A program made the translations under genes and the position numbers. Below the pieces are notes generated by a model that had not been told where the DNA came from, did no database searches, and worked only from the letters and a program-made list of their open reading frames with translations. A stretch of 64,000 bases of DNA from Heyndrickxia acidicola. Lineage in GTDB: Bacteria > Bacillota > Bacilli > Bacillales > Bacillaceae_C. The stretch is taken from the NCBI RefSeq assembly GCF_001636425.1, contig NZ_KV440953.1:632847-696846 (forward strand), given 5' to 3'. Of the stretch, positions 1-11,100 are shown piece by piece. Numbering within the stretch: the stretch's first letter is position 1; every line of letters starts with the position of its first letter.

Positions 1-17
1 AAAAGGATGATTATAAA

Positions 18-590
18 ATGGCAACAGTAGGTTTTGATAAAGTAATTCTAACAGTTTTAGATGAAAATGAAAAAGCAGTTCCAGCAAAACAATTTACTTT
101 AGATGGTAAGAACAGCAAGAATGGTGTTGTTGAAGCAGCTATTACAGGTCTAGCTCCAACCATGACTAAATCTTATGCTTCAAACATGGCTATTGACGTT
201 TCTGCAAAAGGTACTGGTGACGTTAAAGTTGATTTATCAGTTTTCAACTTGCCTGATGATTGTATGGCAGCTATTACTGGAATGCAAAAAGTAAATGGAA
301 TTTATCAAATGGGTAAAGATAACCAAGCACCTTATGTATCTGCTGAATTCATTACTTCAGATGTAGATGGTAACGTACTTCACATTGCACTTCTTAAAGG
401 AATGTTTGGTGCTCCTGATTCAGATTTGAAATCAAATGATGCTAACGTTCAAACTGCTCAAGATAAAATTTCAGGTGAATTTATTTCTCGTTTCTCAGAT
501 GGTAATGTATATGGTAAAGCTAATGAAGCAGATACAGACTTCAAAGCTGAAATTTGGGAAACCTTTGTACGTCCAGTTGCGGGTGCATAA
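18..590 (+). CDS. Phage major tail (tube) protein
   Basis: A 190-residue acidic, beta-rich protein sitting directly before the tail-assembly chaperones and tape measure gene, the usual place of the siphovirus major tail protein that forms the tail tube. It is rich in Val, Gly, Asp and Asn and has no membrane segment. A GGATG ribosome site precedes the ATG. The assignment rests on composition, length and position in the tail module; I see no diagnostic motif. A rho-independent terminator follows at once, as expected for a structural gene made in large amounts. Confidence 0.8.
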   Translation: MATVGFDKVILTVLDENEKAVPAKQFTLDGKNSKNGVVEAAITGLAPTMTKSYASNMAIDVSAKGTGDVKVDLSVFNLPDDCMAAITGMQKVNGIYQMGKDNQAPYVSAEFITSDVDGNVLHIALLKGMFGAPDSDLKSNDANVQTAQDKISGEFISRFSDGNVYGKANEADTDFKAEIWETFVRPVAGA

Positions 591-607
591 TAACTAATAA
601 CTCATAA

Positions 608-638
608 GGCTAGGGGAATAATCTCCTAGTCTTTTTTT
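608..638 (+). terminator. Terminator after major tail gene
   Basis: Inverted repeat GGCTAGG / CCTAGTC (one G-T pair) with a short loop, followed by seven T residues. It lies between the major tail gene and the chaperone gene and could limit read-through so that the tail tube protein is made in excess. Confidence 0.75.
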
Positions 639-689
639 ATGATTTTTACAAAAAAACAACTAAAACTTAAATCGAAGGAGATATGACAA

Positions 690-1007
690 ATGTTAAGAAT
701 TGAATTATTTAATGAAAAAGGCGAAAAAGTAGTACATGAACAACCGTTTATTTCAGGGAGAAGAGTACGTGAAGCCCTTAAAATGCAGGATGAATTTGAA
801 AGAAATATTGAAATAACACAAACTGAAACACTTGATAAAATGTTAGAATTTGTTGCTGGTTGTTTTGGAGAAAAAGTAACAACTGACGCTATTTTAGACG
901 GTATTGCTGCGCCTGAACTTATGGATACATTAGCAAAAGTAGTAGCTCAAGTAATGGGAAACGAGGAACAGGGCTTGAAGGAAGTGGCAAAGAAAGCCCA
1001 AAAATAA
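690..1007 (+). CDS. Tail assembly chaperone, short form (gpG-like)
   Basis: A 105-residue charged helical protein between the major tail gene and the tape measure gene, the position of lambda gpG. AAGGAG lies 9 nt before the ATG. A GGGAAAC heptamer at 956-962 is in register for a -1 shift (atG GGA AAC), so a fraction of ribosomes should continue into the overlapping frame and make a longer GT-type protein. In the family the short form coats the tape measure protein and the long form recruits tail tube protein. Function is inferred from position and the slippery site. Confidence 0.8.
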   Translation: MLRIELFNEKGEKVVHEQPFISGRRVREALKMQDEFERNIEITQTETLDKMLEFVAGCFGEKVTTDAILDGIAAPELMDTLAKVVAQVMGNEEQGLKEVAKKAQK

Positions 1008-1180
1008 CTGCTGGTCAGGCTTTAAAGGACTTGAATAAAATGTATATGGATTTAATTGAGTCAGGTACTATGTCGTTTAACGATATTGATGAAGCCGACT
1101 ATTATGGTCTTATTGATTTATTATCATCAAATGAAAAACAAGACGTTATGACAGGTGCAGAGTTCTTCAAAACTATCTAA
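690..1180 (+). CDS. Tail assembly chaperone, -1 frameshift product (gpGT-like)
   Basis: Joined product: 91 codons from 690 to 962, a slip back of one base at GGGAAAC (956-962), then 72 codons from 962 to the TAA at 1178-1180, about 163 residues. The downstream frame has no start codon with a ribosome site near its beginning and runs without stops up to 19 bases before the tape measure ATG, as expected of the T domain of a G/GT pair. GGGAAAC is a classic X-XXY-YYZ slippery heptamer; lambda uses the related GGGAAAG. Frameshift efficiency is unknown, and no stimulatory pseudoknot was worked out. Confidence 0.8.
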
Positions 1181-1199
1181 GAAAGGAGGAATATAGCAT

Positions 1200-4100
1200 A
1201 TGTCAGAAGGCGTAATTATTCGAGTTGGCTTAGATGGTTCTAAGGTAACTCAAAGTTTAAAAGCCCTAAAAGCAACAGTGGCAGCTAGTACTAGCCAGAT
1301 GAAAGCAGAAATGCAGATATTTAAAAATGCTGGCGATGAGCTAGGTAGTCTATCTGCTAAACATGAAGGATTAACACGTACCATTAAAGCTCAGGATATA
1401 CAAATTGAAAAATTAGTTGAATCATATAAAAAAGCCAAAGAACAGGCAAATGGTAATACTGAAGCTACAATGAAATATGCAAACCAGATTAACAGTGCCA
1501 GAGCAAAGCAGGAATCATTTAAAAAGCAACTACAAGATACTGAAATTGCGATGAATGATTTTAAACGTGGTACTAATGGAATCAGAGACAGTTTATCTCT
1601 TGCTACACGGGAAACTAATGCAATGATTGATAAGTTAACTGCACAAGGTAAGTCATTAAGAGCCAATAAGCAGGAGTATATTGGTCTTAGTGCTCAGATG
1701 AAAGAACGTACTCGACTTATTGATGCAGAAAAATTGAAGCTTCAAGAGTTGATTGATAAAAAAGGTGCAGATAGCCTTGCAACAAAAAATCAACGTGTGG
1801 CTATTTTGGAGTTAGAAGCGGCACAATCAAGCGCACTTTCACGTTATAACACACTTAAACGTGAAGTAGGATCATCTTCAGATTTGAGTCTAGCCTTTAG
1901 ACAGAATATAAATAAACTTCAATCCTCTATATCTAGCATGGGTGATAAAATAACTAATGCTGGACACTCTATGACAATGGCTACATTGGGTATCGGTGCT
2001 GGATTTGTGTATGGTACTAAACAAGCTGTTGAATTTGAAAAGAAATTGAATGATATTAAGTCTTTAATGATTTCGGATGGTGAATCCACTAAGGAAGCTA
2101 CAAAAATCACTAAAGATATGACAACTCAAGCCAAAGAATTATCAAATAAATATGGTGTATCTATACAATCTATTGGTGATGCCTATGAAACAATGGTGCG
2201 TAAAGGCGATACAGGTAGACAAGCAATGGCAGCAGTTGAAAAGATGATTAAAGCATCTACTGCTGCAGGATCTGACTTTAAAGAAACTACAACAGTATCA
2301 ATGAACGTCATGGAACAATTCTTTGACAAAACTAAATCAGCTTCTAAAACTGCTGAAAATACAACAAAAGTTACAAACGCAATGGCTTATGCTGCTGATC
2401 ATGGTTCAGCTAAGTTTGTTGAATTAGGTTATTCCATGAACTATGTTGGTGACTATGCAAAAGCTGTTGGTTACTCCATGGAAGATATGTCTGCTTATTT
2501 AGAAGTTATGTCTAGGCGTGGAGTTGAAGGTACTAGTGCAGGTGAAGGTTTAAGGGGAGTAATGGCAAGTCTAGTTAAACCATCTAAACAATCTGCAGAA
2601 GCAATGGCTGATATTGGATTAAAAACAAAAGACTCAACTGGTCATCTTATGAAGCTATCGGGTATTGTTGAACAATTAAGGGAAAAGCTTAAATTCACTA
2701 AAGATAAAAATGGAAATATATCTTTAGATGCAGATAGTGCCAAACTGGTTTCAAAAATGTTTGGACGTACATCTCTTCCTACGATAACAGCTTTAATGAC
2801 ACAATCTGGTAAGCAGTTGGATGAATTTTCAGCAAAGATTAAAAAGGCTGAATCAACGGATTATGCAGGTACTGTTACTAAACGTATGATGCAATCTGGA
2901 CAAAACCAATTGAACAAATTCAGAGAATCGTTAAAGAACTTTTCCATGGATATATCAGCAACTATGCTTCCAACACTTACAGGTGTAGTTCAAAAGTTAA
3001 ATTCATTAATGGTTAAGTTTGATAAATTAAGTCCTACAACGAAAAAGGTATTTGCAGGATTTGCACTAGGAGCAGCAGCATTTGCCCCACTTGCAATAGG
3101 TGTAGGTTCGGTGTTTAAAGCAGTTAACCTCACTATCTCAGGGGTTAGGGCATTAAGCAGTGGAATAATAAGGCTTGCTACTTCTGAAAAATTAGTTGCT
3201 GCAGCTACAAAAGTATGGACAGGAGTTCAATGGCTATTTAATGCTGCGATGGATGCAAATCCAATTGGAATTGCTGTAGTAGCTCTAGGAGCATTAGTAA
3301 CAGCTATTGTTATTGCCTACAATCATTCTAAGACATTCCGTAATATAGTGAATGAGGTATGGGGTGGTATTAAAAAGGCATTTTCAGTTGCTGTTGAATA
3401 CTGCACAAAAGCATTAAAAGAGTTAGGTAACTACTTTAGCAATGTATGGAATGACATGAAGAATGTTTTCAAGAATGTCTTAGGCTTTTTCGGAAGTGAA
3501 TTTAATTTTTGGAAAGATCTTTTCACTGGAAAATGGAGTAAATTGTTTGGGGATATTAAAACAATCTTCTCGAATGGTTGGAAACTTATTAAATCCATCT
3601 TTAAAACTGAATTTGACTACCTCAATGATTTAACTGGTGGAACATTAGGTAAAATGTGGAATAGTGTTTCTGGTATTGGTGGGAAAGTTATTAACTATTT
3701 CAAAACTCTACCTGGAAAAATGGCAGATGGAATTAGAGCAGGAGCTAAAGATTTAGGTAATGCAGGAATATTTATAGGAAATAAACTCATTGATGGTGTT
3801 CAGGGTGTTTCAAATGGTGTAATCAGTGGAGTCAACTGGATACTGAAAAAAGTGGATATGCCTACAATTCCAAGTGTTAATATGCCACATATTCCCTACT
3901 TTGCAAAAGGTACATGGGCAGGAGATCCATATGCGTTTACAGGTGGATTGGCTCATGTTGGAGATGGTGGAAAACATGAATTAATTAGATTCCCTAATGG
4001 ACAATATGCTGTATCTCCAAATAAAGACACTTTAGTTAATTTGCCTCATGGTACATCTATATTAGGTGGAGATAAAACAGAACAATTGTTTAAATCTGGT

Positions 4101-6476
4101 TCAGTTCCTAAGTTTTCTTTAGGTACTTGGCTAGGTTCTGCAAAAGATTTTATTGCAGGTGGTATTAATAAAATTAAGGATATTGGTTCTTATTTAGTAG
4201 ACCCAACTAAACTTTTGAATACAGTTGTTGCAAAGTTTGCAGGAAGTTCAATTGCTAAATTAAGTGGAACATTCCTAGATATGGCTAAAGGAGTTACAAA
4301 ATTAGTCATCAATGGTGCTAAAAAGGGTATAACTGGTTTATTTCAAGGTAGTGTAAATGTACCTGGGAATGTAAAATCATGGATTGCAAACGGTATGAGC
4401 ATTGCTGGTGTTAGTGGTTCAAATTGGGCTAATGGATTAAGTACTATTGCTATGAAAGAAAGTGGTGGTAATCCAAACGCTATAAATTTATGGGATTCTA
4501 ATGCAAAAGCAGGACATCCTTCTGCTGGTTTAATGCAGATGATTAAATCTACATTCATGTCTTATGCTGTAAAAGGTCATACAAGTTGGATGAATCCAAT
4601 TGACCAAGTAGCTTCTGATATTGGTTACATTAAATCACGCTATGGTTCTATAAATAATGTTCCTGGTCTTAAATCTCTATCTAAGGGTGGAAAGTATGTT
4701 GGTTACGCAACTGGAACTCCATATCATACAGGTGGAGATGCAATTCTAGGTGATGGTGGACAATATGAGCCTTATTTAACTCCACAAGGAAAGTTTGGTA
4801 TCAGTCCTAATGTACCAACATTATTCAAAAACTTACCTGCTGGAACAAAAGTATGGTCATCACTTACAAAAATGAAAGAGGATATTCCTTTCTTTGCAAA
4901 TGGTACATCTTCAGATGCGTTAAAGAAAGCACAGGAAGAACGTAAGAAAGAAGAAGAAGCAAGTAAAAAGGCAGAGGCTGCACGTAAGAAAGCAGCAAAT
5001 GATGCAACTACCGCACTTAAACAACGTATTGCAGATTTAAAGACAGATTACCGTATAGGTGCTATTAGTCTAAAAAGTTATGTATCTCAATTAAATTCAC
5101 TTAGAAATGCACACGGTTCTACTGATACAACTCGAAATACGATTAAGAATAATATCTATTCTGCTGAAAAAGGTTCATCATCTGCACAAGCTACAGCAGA
5201 ACGTAAGAAAGCGGCTGCAGAAAGTAAGAAAGTATCAGATATGATTGCAACTGTTATCACGGATTACAGAGCAGGGAAAATTAATGCTAAAACGGAAAAG
5301 GCAAGATTGGATGCTATTCAAAAGAATCATAACCTTTCCACACAACAAAGGAATAGTATTGTTTCAGCAATTGGAGTTGCTTCAAGAGCTACACAAGCTA
5401 AACTTAACCATTTTAATAATGGAATCAAGAGTGCAGCTACCACATATTACAACAGCATTAAATCCATATCTGATAATTTAAAATCAACAATTGCAAGTAA
5501 TAAATCCAGTGTATATGGTACATACGGTTTATTTGATTCTGTTCAAGCTAATCCTATGGCATCTGGAACTAACCTTACTGACAACCTTATGCAACAGGAT
5601 CAACAATTGAGCCAATTTAACTCTGTTATTGCTAAGTTAAGAAAAAGAAAAGGTATGTCATCTGCACTTGTTGATGAAATTGAACAAATGGGTGCTCAAA
5701 ATTTACCTCAAGCTTCTGCTATTGCTGGAATGAATCAATCAGCATTAAGTAATTATGTTAGCTTGTGGAAGAAAAAGAATGATGTATCCAACACAATTGC
5801 AACTGATATGTCACATGCTGATATTGCTTCTGCAAAGTCTCAAATGGATACAGCAACAGCAACATTTAAAGCTAATTTAAAGGCTGATGCATCTAAGTAT
5901 TATCAAAGTGGTTTTTCCATTGGTAAATACACTGTTTCAGGGATTGTAAGTGGTTTTGATGCTATGGGTGGAGCTTTACAGTCTGCTACTACAAGCATAG
6001 GACATACATTGATAAATACCATAAAGAAAACGCTAGGAATCCATTCACCTTCAAGAGTAATGAAAACTTTAGCTGGATTTACTATTGATGGAATAACTAC
6101 TGGTTTAATAGATAATGCACACCGGGTTGTTACAGCCTCTAAAATCATTGCTGGGCATATTACAAGGAATATTGTTCCAGTGACAAATACGGATGCTATA
6201 AATGGCTTATATAAAGTTGTATCAACTCCTAATAGTGGTGCTAATCATGTTCAGCCAAAAAGTACTAATACTGATAACAATGCAATACAACAACAACAGT
6301 TAGAAGCTCAACTTCAACAAAATCAATTACTTATGACTCTTGTTAATCAATGGGGGAATGCACAGATTATAATGGATAAAATTCCAGTCGGTAAAATGAT
6401 TACACCTGTAGTAACACAAGAGCAAGCAAAGAATACTTCACGCAGTAACATGGTTATGGGAGTGAGAACAACTTGA
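1200..6476 (+). CDS. Phage tail tape measure protein with lytic transglycosylase domain
   Basis: A 1758-residue protein that sets tail length and is threaded into the cell during DNA delivery. Coiled-coil-rich N-terminus (about 15-240), then a TP901-type tape measure core (about 265-480), hydrophobic helices at about 617-645 and 690-708, a soluble lytic transglycosylase (SLT/goose-lysozyme-like) domain at about 1080-1150, and a charged Lys/Ala/Glu helix at about 1240-1280. In the SLT domain the catalytic Glu is expected at residue 1087 (MKESGGNP), followed by the family signature SAGLMQM. The murein-cutting domain suggests local peptidoglycan opening during injection. AAAGGAGG precedes the ATG, and the stop overlaps the next gene's TTG start. 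Confidence 0.93.
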   Translation: MSEGVIIRVGLDGSKVTQSLKALKATVAASTSQMKAEMQIFKNAGDELGSLSAKHEGLTRTIKAQDIQIEKLVESYKKAKEQANGNTEATMKYANQINSARAKQESFKKQLQDTEIAMNDFKRGTNGIRDSLSLATRETNAMIDKLTAQGKSLRANKQEYIGLSAQMKERTRLIDAEKLKLQELIDKKGADSLATKNQRVAILELEAAQSSALSRYNTLKREVGSSSDLSLAFRQNINKLQSSISSMGDKITNAGHSMTMATLGIGAGFVYGTKQAVEFEKKLNDIKSLMISDGESTKEATKITKDMTTQAKELSNKYGVSIQSIGDAYETMVRKGDTGRQAMAAVEKMIKASTAAGSDFKETTTVSMNVMEQFFDKTKSASKTAENTTKVTNAMAYAADHGSAKFVELGYSMNYVGDYAKAVGYSMEDMSAYLEVMSRRGVEGTSAGEGLRGVMASLVKPSKQSAEAMADIGLKTKDSTGHLMKLSGIVEQLREKLKFTKDKNGNISLDADSAKLVSKMFGRTSLPTITALMTQSGKQLDEFSAKIKKAESTDYAGTVTKRMMQSGQNQLNKFRESLKNFSMDISATMLPTLTGVVQKLNSLMVKFDKLSPTTKKVFAGFALGAAAFAPLAIGVGSVFKAVNLTISGVRALSSGIIRLATSEKLVAAATKVWTGVQWLFNAAMDANPIGIAVVALGALVTAIVIAYNHSKTFRNIVNEVWGGIKKAFSVAVEYCTKALKELGNYFSNVWNDMKNVFKNVLGFFGSEFNFWKDLFTGKWSKLFGDIKTIFSNGWKLIKSIFKTEFDYLNDLTGGTLGKMWNSVSGIGGKVINYFKTLPGKMADGIRAGAKDLGNAGIFIGNKLIDGVQGVSNGVISGVNWILKKVDMPTIPSVNMPHIPYFAKGTWAGDPYAFTGGLAHVGDGGKHELIRFPNGQYAVSPNKDTLVNLPHGTSILGGDKTEQLFKSGSVPKFSLGTWLGSAKDFIAGGINKIKDIGSYLVDPTKLLNTVVAKFAGSSIAKLSGTFLDMAKGVTKLVINGAKKGITGLFQGSVNVPGNVKSWIANGMSIAGVSGSNWANGLSTIAMKESGGNPNAINLWDSNAKAGHPSAGLMQMIKSTFMSYAVKGHTSWMNPIDQVASDIGYIKSRYGSINNVPGLKSLSKGGKYVGYATGTPYHTGGDAILGDGGQYEPYLTPQGKFGISPNVPTLFKNLPAGTKVWSSLTKMKEDIPFFANGTSSDALKKAQEERKKEEEASKKAEAARKKAANDATTALKQRIADLKTDYRIGAISLKSYVSQLNSLRNAHGSTDTTRNTIKNNIYSAEKGSSSAQATAERKKAAAESKKVSDMIATVITDYRAGKINAKTEKARLDAIQKNHNLSTQQRNSIVSAIGVASRATQAKLNHFNNGIKSAATTYYNSIKSISDNLKSTIASNKSSVYGTYGLFDSVQANPMASGTNLTDNLMQQDQQLSQFNSVIAKLRKRKGMSSALVDEIEQMGAQNLPQASAIAGMNQSALSNYVSLWKKKNDVSNTIATDMSHADIASAKSQMDTATATFKANLKADASKYYQSGFSIGKYTVSGIVSGFDAMGGALQSATTSIGHTLINTIKKTLGIHSPSRVMKTLAGFTIDGITTGLIDNAHRVVTASKIIAGHITRNIVPVTNTDAINGLYKVVSTPNSGANHVQPKSTNTDNNAIQQQQLEAQLQQNQLLMTLVNQWGNAQIIMDKIPVGKMITPVVTQEQAKNTSRSNMVMGVRTT

Positions 6477-8179
6477 TAATACCTAATAATTTTACCTTTG
6501 CGGGTCTGGATGCTTATTCAGACCTTCATTTGGTTGTTAATGAAGTAAAAATGTACGTTGCTCCAACTTCAGAGCAAGTTACACAAGAAATACCTGCTAT
6601 GGTTGGACGTTACAAATTACAAAACAAAATGACTTATAGACAAATAGATTTAGATGTTACGTTAATGTCTACAACGGATGCTGAACGTTATGATTTTAGA
6701 AGTATTGTTGCAGATGCTTTATTTACCCCTTCGGACGGTGACGGTGAACTAGTCTTTGATGATGACCCTGAAGTTACTTATTATGGACAATTTACAACTC
6801 CACCACAATGGGCACGTATAGACGCAAGAGCTACCTTCACACTAACTTTCATTGCCAATGATCCTTACGCTTATTTACCACAGGTTGACATGCCATTGAC
6901 AGCTACCAGTACAAATATTGATGTTCAAGGTACTCAACCTACAGAACCAGTTATTTCTGCTGTTGTTAATCAGGATATTACGTTTTTAGGTGTTTCTACT
7001 GCTGACCGTTATGTTTATCTAGGTCAGAATATAGATTTGGATGCAGCTCAAACTCCATTTGCAGCAGAAACAGTTTTAATTAATGATGCTATGAACAATT
7101 TAGCACTATGGGATGTTATTACTGAAAATGATAAAACTTTTGTTACCATTAATGGAACTATTGATGGGGGATTTAGTCAAACCACAGATGTTATCTATGT
7201 AGATAAAAACGCAACAGGTTCTGTAGGTTATGGTTCAGGTTCACGTTGGCATGGCCCATGTATTAGACGAATGTTAAGCCAATCTGTAGATGATTGGAGT
7301 ATTGAAGCACGAATAAACTTTGTTCCATCTGCAGCAACTGAACAAGGAAAAATGAGTTTGATATTACTTGGGGAGAATGCTCAAGCTATTGGTTTACTTG
7401 AAATTAAAGATGCTGATATGAGGGAAGATGTTAATCTTGCCATTAGTATTGGTGGCTCAAATGGTCAAGGACAAATAATTTACTCAGGTGGTTCTTCAGA
7501 TGCTCAGTATACTCATCAAGTATTAAAGTATAGAAAAGTAGCTAAAACAGAAAAAGTAAAGCATACAACCTATGTTAAAAAGAAAGTACGTGGGAAGTGG
7601 GAAACTGTTCCAGACGTTTATTACACAACGGATACTTATTATGTCAATGATCCTTACTATGAAATAGTAACCGATAACAATCCACAAGGCGGTAACTTAA
7701 TACCTGCTGTCTCTTCATACGCTAATGTTTACGGAGTTATGAAACTTCAAAAAGTAGGTACAAAATTTACAGCAGGATTTGTATGGCTTAATCAAGATTT
7801 AACAGAACAGAAGTCTTATAGATGGGTATTTAATGACACAAATAATCAATACACCAGTAAATTAGCAGGTGTAGCAATATGGACTGCAGCGAATGCTACA
7901 ATTCCACCAACCAATTGGATGAAATGGACAGATTTAAAAGTGTATAGAGAGAACTCAGGAAACACGAATAACAATCCACCTGTTATCGCTCATGCAGGGG
8001 ATGAAATTCAAATTGATTGTGAAAGTGGAGTAGTGTTTAAAAATGGAGCACGTTTTATGACTCCATTATCTCTAAACTCACAATGGTTGAAGCTTCAAGG
8101 TGGAGATACATCCACAGTTAGTGTAACACCATTTGATAGTGCTTCTTGGAATTTATCTTATCGACCTAAAATGTTATAA
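6473..8179 (+). CDS. Distal tail protein (Dit), enlarged form
   Basis: 568 residues; the N-terminal part (about 1-150) matches the siphovirus Dit fold that forms the hub joining tail tube to baseplate (FAGLDAYSDLHLVV; later a TPPQWARIDARATFTLTFIANDPYAY-type ending, positions about 115-140). Classical Dit proteins are about 250 residues, so roughly 200-530 is an insertion with a beta-sandwich, lectin or LamG-like look, as in 'evolved Dit' proteins that carry carbohydrate-binding modules. TTG start overlaps the tape measure stop, with GGGAGTGAG upstream. The insert's binding role is inference. Confidence 0.8.
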   Translation: MIIPNNFTFAGLDAYSDLHLVVNEVKMYVAPTSEQVTQEIPAMVGRYKLQNKMTYRQIDLDVTLMSTTDAERYDFRSIVADALFTPSDGDGELVFDDDPEVTYYGQFTTPPQWARIDARATFTLTFIANDPYAYLPQVDMPLTATSTNIDVQGTQPTEPVISAVVNQDITFLGVSTADRYVYLGQNIDLDAAQTPFAAETVLINDAMNNLALWDVITENDKTFVTINGTIDGGFSQTTDVIYVDKNATGSVGYGSGSRWHGPCIRRMLSQSVDDWSIEARINFVPSAATEQGKMSLILLGENAQAIGLLEIKDADMREDVNLAISIGGSNGQGQIIYSGGSSDAQYTHQVLKYRKVAKTEKVKHTTYVKKKVRGKWETVPDVYYTTDTYYVNDPYYEIVTDNNPQGGNLIPAVSSYANVYGVMKLQKVGTKFTAGFVWLNQDLTEQKSYRWVFNDTNNQYTSKLAGVAIWTAANATIPPTNWMKWTDLKVYRENSGNTNNNPPVIAHAGDEIQIDCESGVVFKNGARFMTPLSLNSQWLKLQGGDTSTVSVTPFDSASWNLSYRPKML

Positions 8180-8197
8180 AAAAGGAGGTGAGGACTA

Positions 8198-11100
8198 TTG
8201 AATATATGGATACTTAATCCTAAGAAAGAAGTTATCGGTTCATTATCTAACGACTCAACATTAAGTTGTCCATTTTGGAATGATTTACAAATACAAAAGT
8301 TAACTGACTTTGACAGTAGTTACACATTTACAGTTCCTTGTAATCATGAAGAAAGCAACCTACTTATAGCAGGTAACATGATCGTTATTCCTGATTTAGA
8401 TGATGACTTAATTCTTTACCGAATTACACAAGTTGAAGATGGGATATTAGACTCGACTAGTGGGGCACATACAAAAATAGTAACCTGTCTTGACCAGTAT
8501 ATTTTTGACCTAGTTAATACCTTTGTCAGTCCACAGACTTTCACTAATGGACTAGGTAGAGATATTTTTAACCATATCCTTGAAGGTACAGGATGGGTTG
8601 TAAATAGAGAAGAGTATATTGGGGCTATAAGTACTTTTACCATTGAGGAAAATACAACTGCACAGGCTGCTATGCAAGCTTTTGTAAGAAGTTCCACAGC
8701 ATCAGACCCGAATAGTGGTTTAGATGCTACAGACATAACAAACTTTGTGTGTGAGCCTAAGTTCTACATTAAAATGGCTGGTGGACAAATCACAGATTAT
8801 TGTGTTGATTTATTTGTTCAACGCGGTGAAGATACAGGAAAGCGATTTGAATATACAAAAGACATTGCGGGTGTAACTCGAACAGAAGATATTAGCAATC
8901 TTTATACAGCTCTCAAACTTGTTGGTGGTACTGATATTGATAAAAAATATACTGACACAGATGTTTTAGATGCAGACGGAAACCCAACTACAATTACAGT
9001 ACGTTCAGTTAACAATCATCTTGATTATGTTTATGATGATGTGGCAAATGAGCTTTATAATCCTGGTGGTACTGGTTATCTAATGGGAATTGCAACAAAC
9101 AGTACAATTACTGAACCTCAAGCTTTATTGAATTGGGGAAATAACAAATTAAAGCAATTTAACCATCCACAATATACCTATACTGTAGATGTTGTTATGT
9201 TAGAAGATTATGGATTTACTGCTGAACAAGTAAGACTTGGAGACAATGTAAGGGTATTAGACTTGTCTATGAATCCACCTCTTGTATTAGAAGCCAGAGT
9301 TATTGAAATGGATATCAGTTATAGTGACCCTTCACAAAACAAGGTTGTATTAGGTGATTATATTGAACTTTCTCTTGGTGATACACCTTCTCAAATTGAC
9401 GGTTTAATAGGCAGGATAGACCAAGCGCAGTCCACTGCAGATGGTGCTGCAAGTACGGCAAGTAGTGCTCAAAGTACGGCTAATCAAGCTGCTTCAGATG
9501 CAAGTGATGCTAAACAAAAGGCTACTGATGCACTTACTTCTGCTAATGGAAAAAACACTAACTTTTATGGTGCTGATACCCCTGAAAATCCAATATCTGG
9601 TGACTTATGGTTTCAACCGACTAGTGGTGGAGGAGTAACCATCTTACAATATGATGGTACAGAGTGGAAGAGTAATATAGACCAAGGCATATTAGATGCA
9701 CAAAAGGCAGCTTCAGATGCTAGTAAGACAGCAAGTGATGCACAAACAAGTGCGAATGGGAAAAATACAGTATATCGTCAATCCAATCAACCTACAGGAA
9801 CATTTACAACAGGAGATATATGGTTTGATACATCTAATGGAAATCGTGCAAGCGTGTGGGATGGTTCAACTTGGCAATTATCACAATTCCAAGGTCTTGC
9901 AGTTGGTAATATTGATGCTGGTTCTATAACAACTGGATACCTGTCAGCATCAAGATTTTTAGCAAATAGTATTGATGCAAGTGTATTAAAAACTGGTTCA
10001 ATAACTGCATATAACGGAATCATTGGAAGTTTGAATGCAAACAGTCTTATTACAGGAACAATAGATGCTAATTATGTAACAGTAAAAAACCTTACTGCAA
10101 GTTCCATTAGTTCATTGAATGGGGTTACGGCATCTGGTTCTTTTACAAGTCAATCTTCAAATGGAATGATAAGTACATTGAATGCGGGTTCTGTCAATGT
10201 TTCGATGACTTCTTGGGGTGCGAATAAAGGAATGACGATTAGCGCACAAGGTATTTCTTATGCTGACCCTTCAAATTATCACTCAAACTTTAATTTGAAC
10301 ATGAATGGCACTTCTGGAATTTCAATGTATTGTGATTATGGAATGATTTTCGGGGCTTCACTGGGCCCGATTGACTTTCAAGGTGCAAATGGTCACTTTT
10401 TCAGTTCTCAGGTTGGAATTGGAAATGTAAACATAAACAACAATACTATTACAAATACATCTACCAAACTATATGCAAATGGTTATGGTGGTGTTCAAAT
10501 AACGGATACCAGTGGTAGTGCCGTTTTAAATGTAGGCGGTTCAAATACGGCTATAACTGGAAGTTTAACCACTACAAGCACTATTAGTTCTAACAGTACT
10601 GTATATGGTAGTAGTTTTTCAACTGGTGGCAATACTTCTACTGGTAGTTTATCAGTCAGTGGAACAAGTAGTTTTAGTGGTGTAATGAATAGTACTGGAA
10701 CAGTCAACAATACCACAACATCAAGCGCAAACATGTACATAACTGTATCTGGTAACTTTGCTAAATCAACATCAGCTAGGAAATATAAATTAGATGAGCA
10801 ACCAGTTGACAATTCAATAGCTTATAAAATATTAGATGTTGTTCCAAAAACTTGGTTTGATCGAAATGCATCAGAACAATATACTGCTTTGTTGAACAAA
10901 GAAATGGGCGTAAATCCTGATGGAACAACTACTACACCTGAAACTGTAACACAAGAAGAGTGGGATAATGTTCCATTCATCGAAAGAATACCAGGAGTTG
11001 TAGCGGAAGATGTAGAAGCAGCAGGACTTTCTCAGTATGTTGTTTATAATGATCCTGATGCAAATGGCAATCGTGAAATTGAAGGTGTACAGTATGACCG

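Noticed and set aside
997-1004. CCCAAAA as an alternative slippery heptamer
   Set aside because: It is in the -1 register, not the register needed for tandem slippage from the upstream frame; GGGAAAC at 956 fits.
4343-6148. Minus-strand open frames inside the tape measure gene
   Set aside because: They lack ribosome sites, overlap a confidently coding strand and have shadow-like composition.
10495-10812. Minus-strand 105-codon frame in the tail fibre region
   Set aside because: Val/Leu/Pro-rich mirror of Thr/Ser/Asn/Gly codons; no ribosome site.
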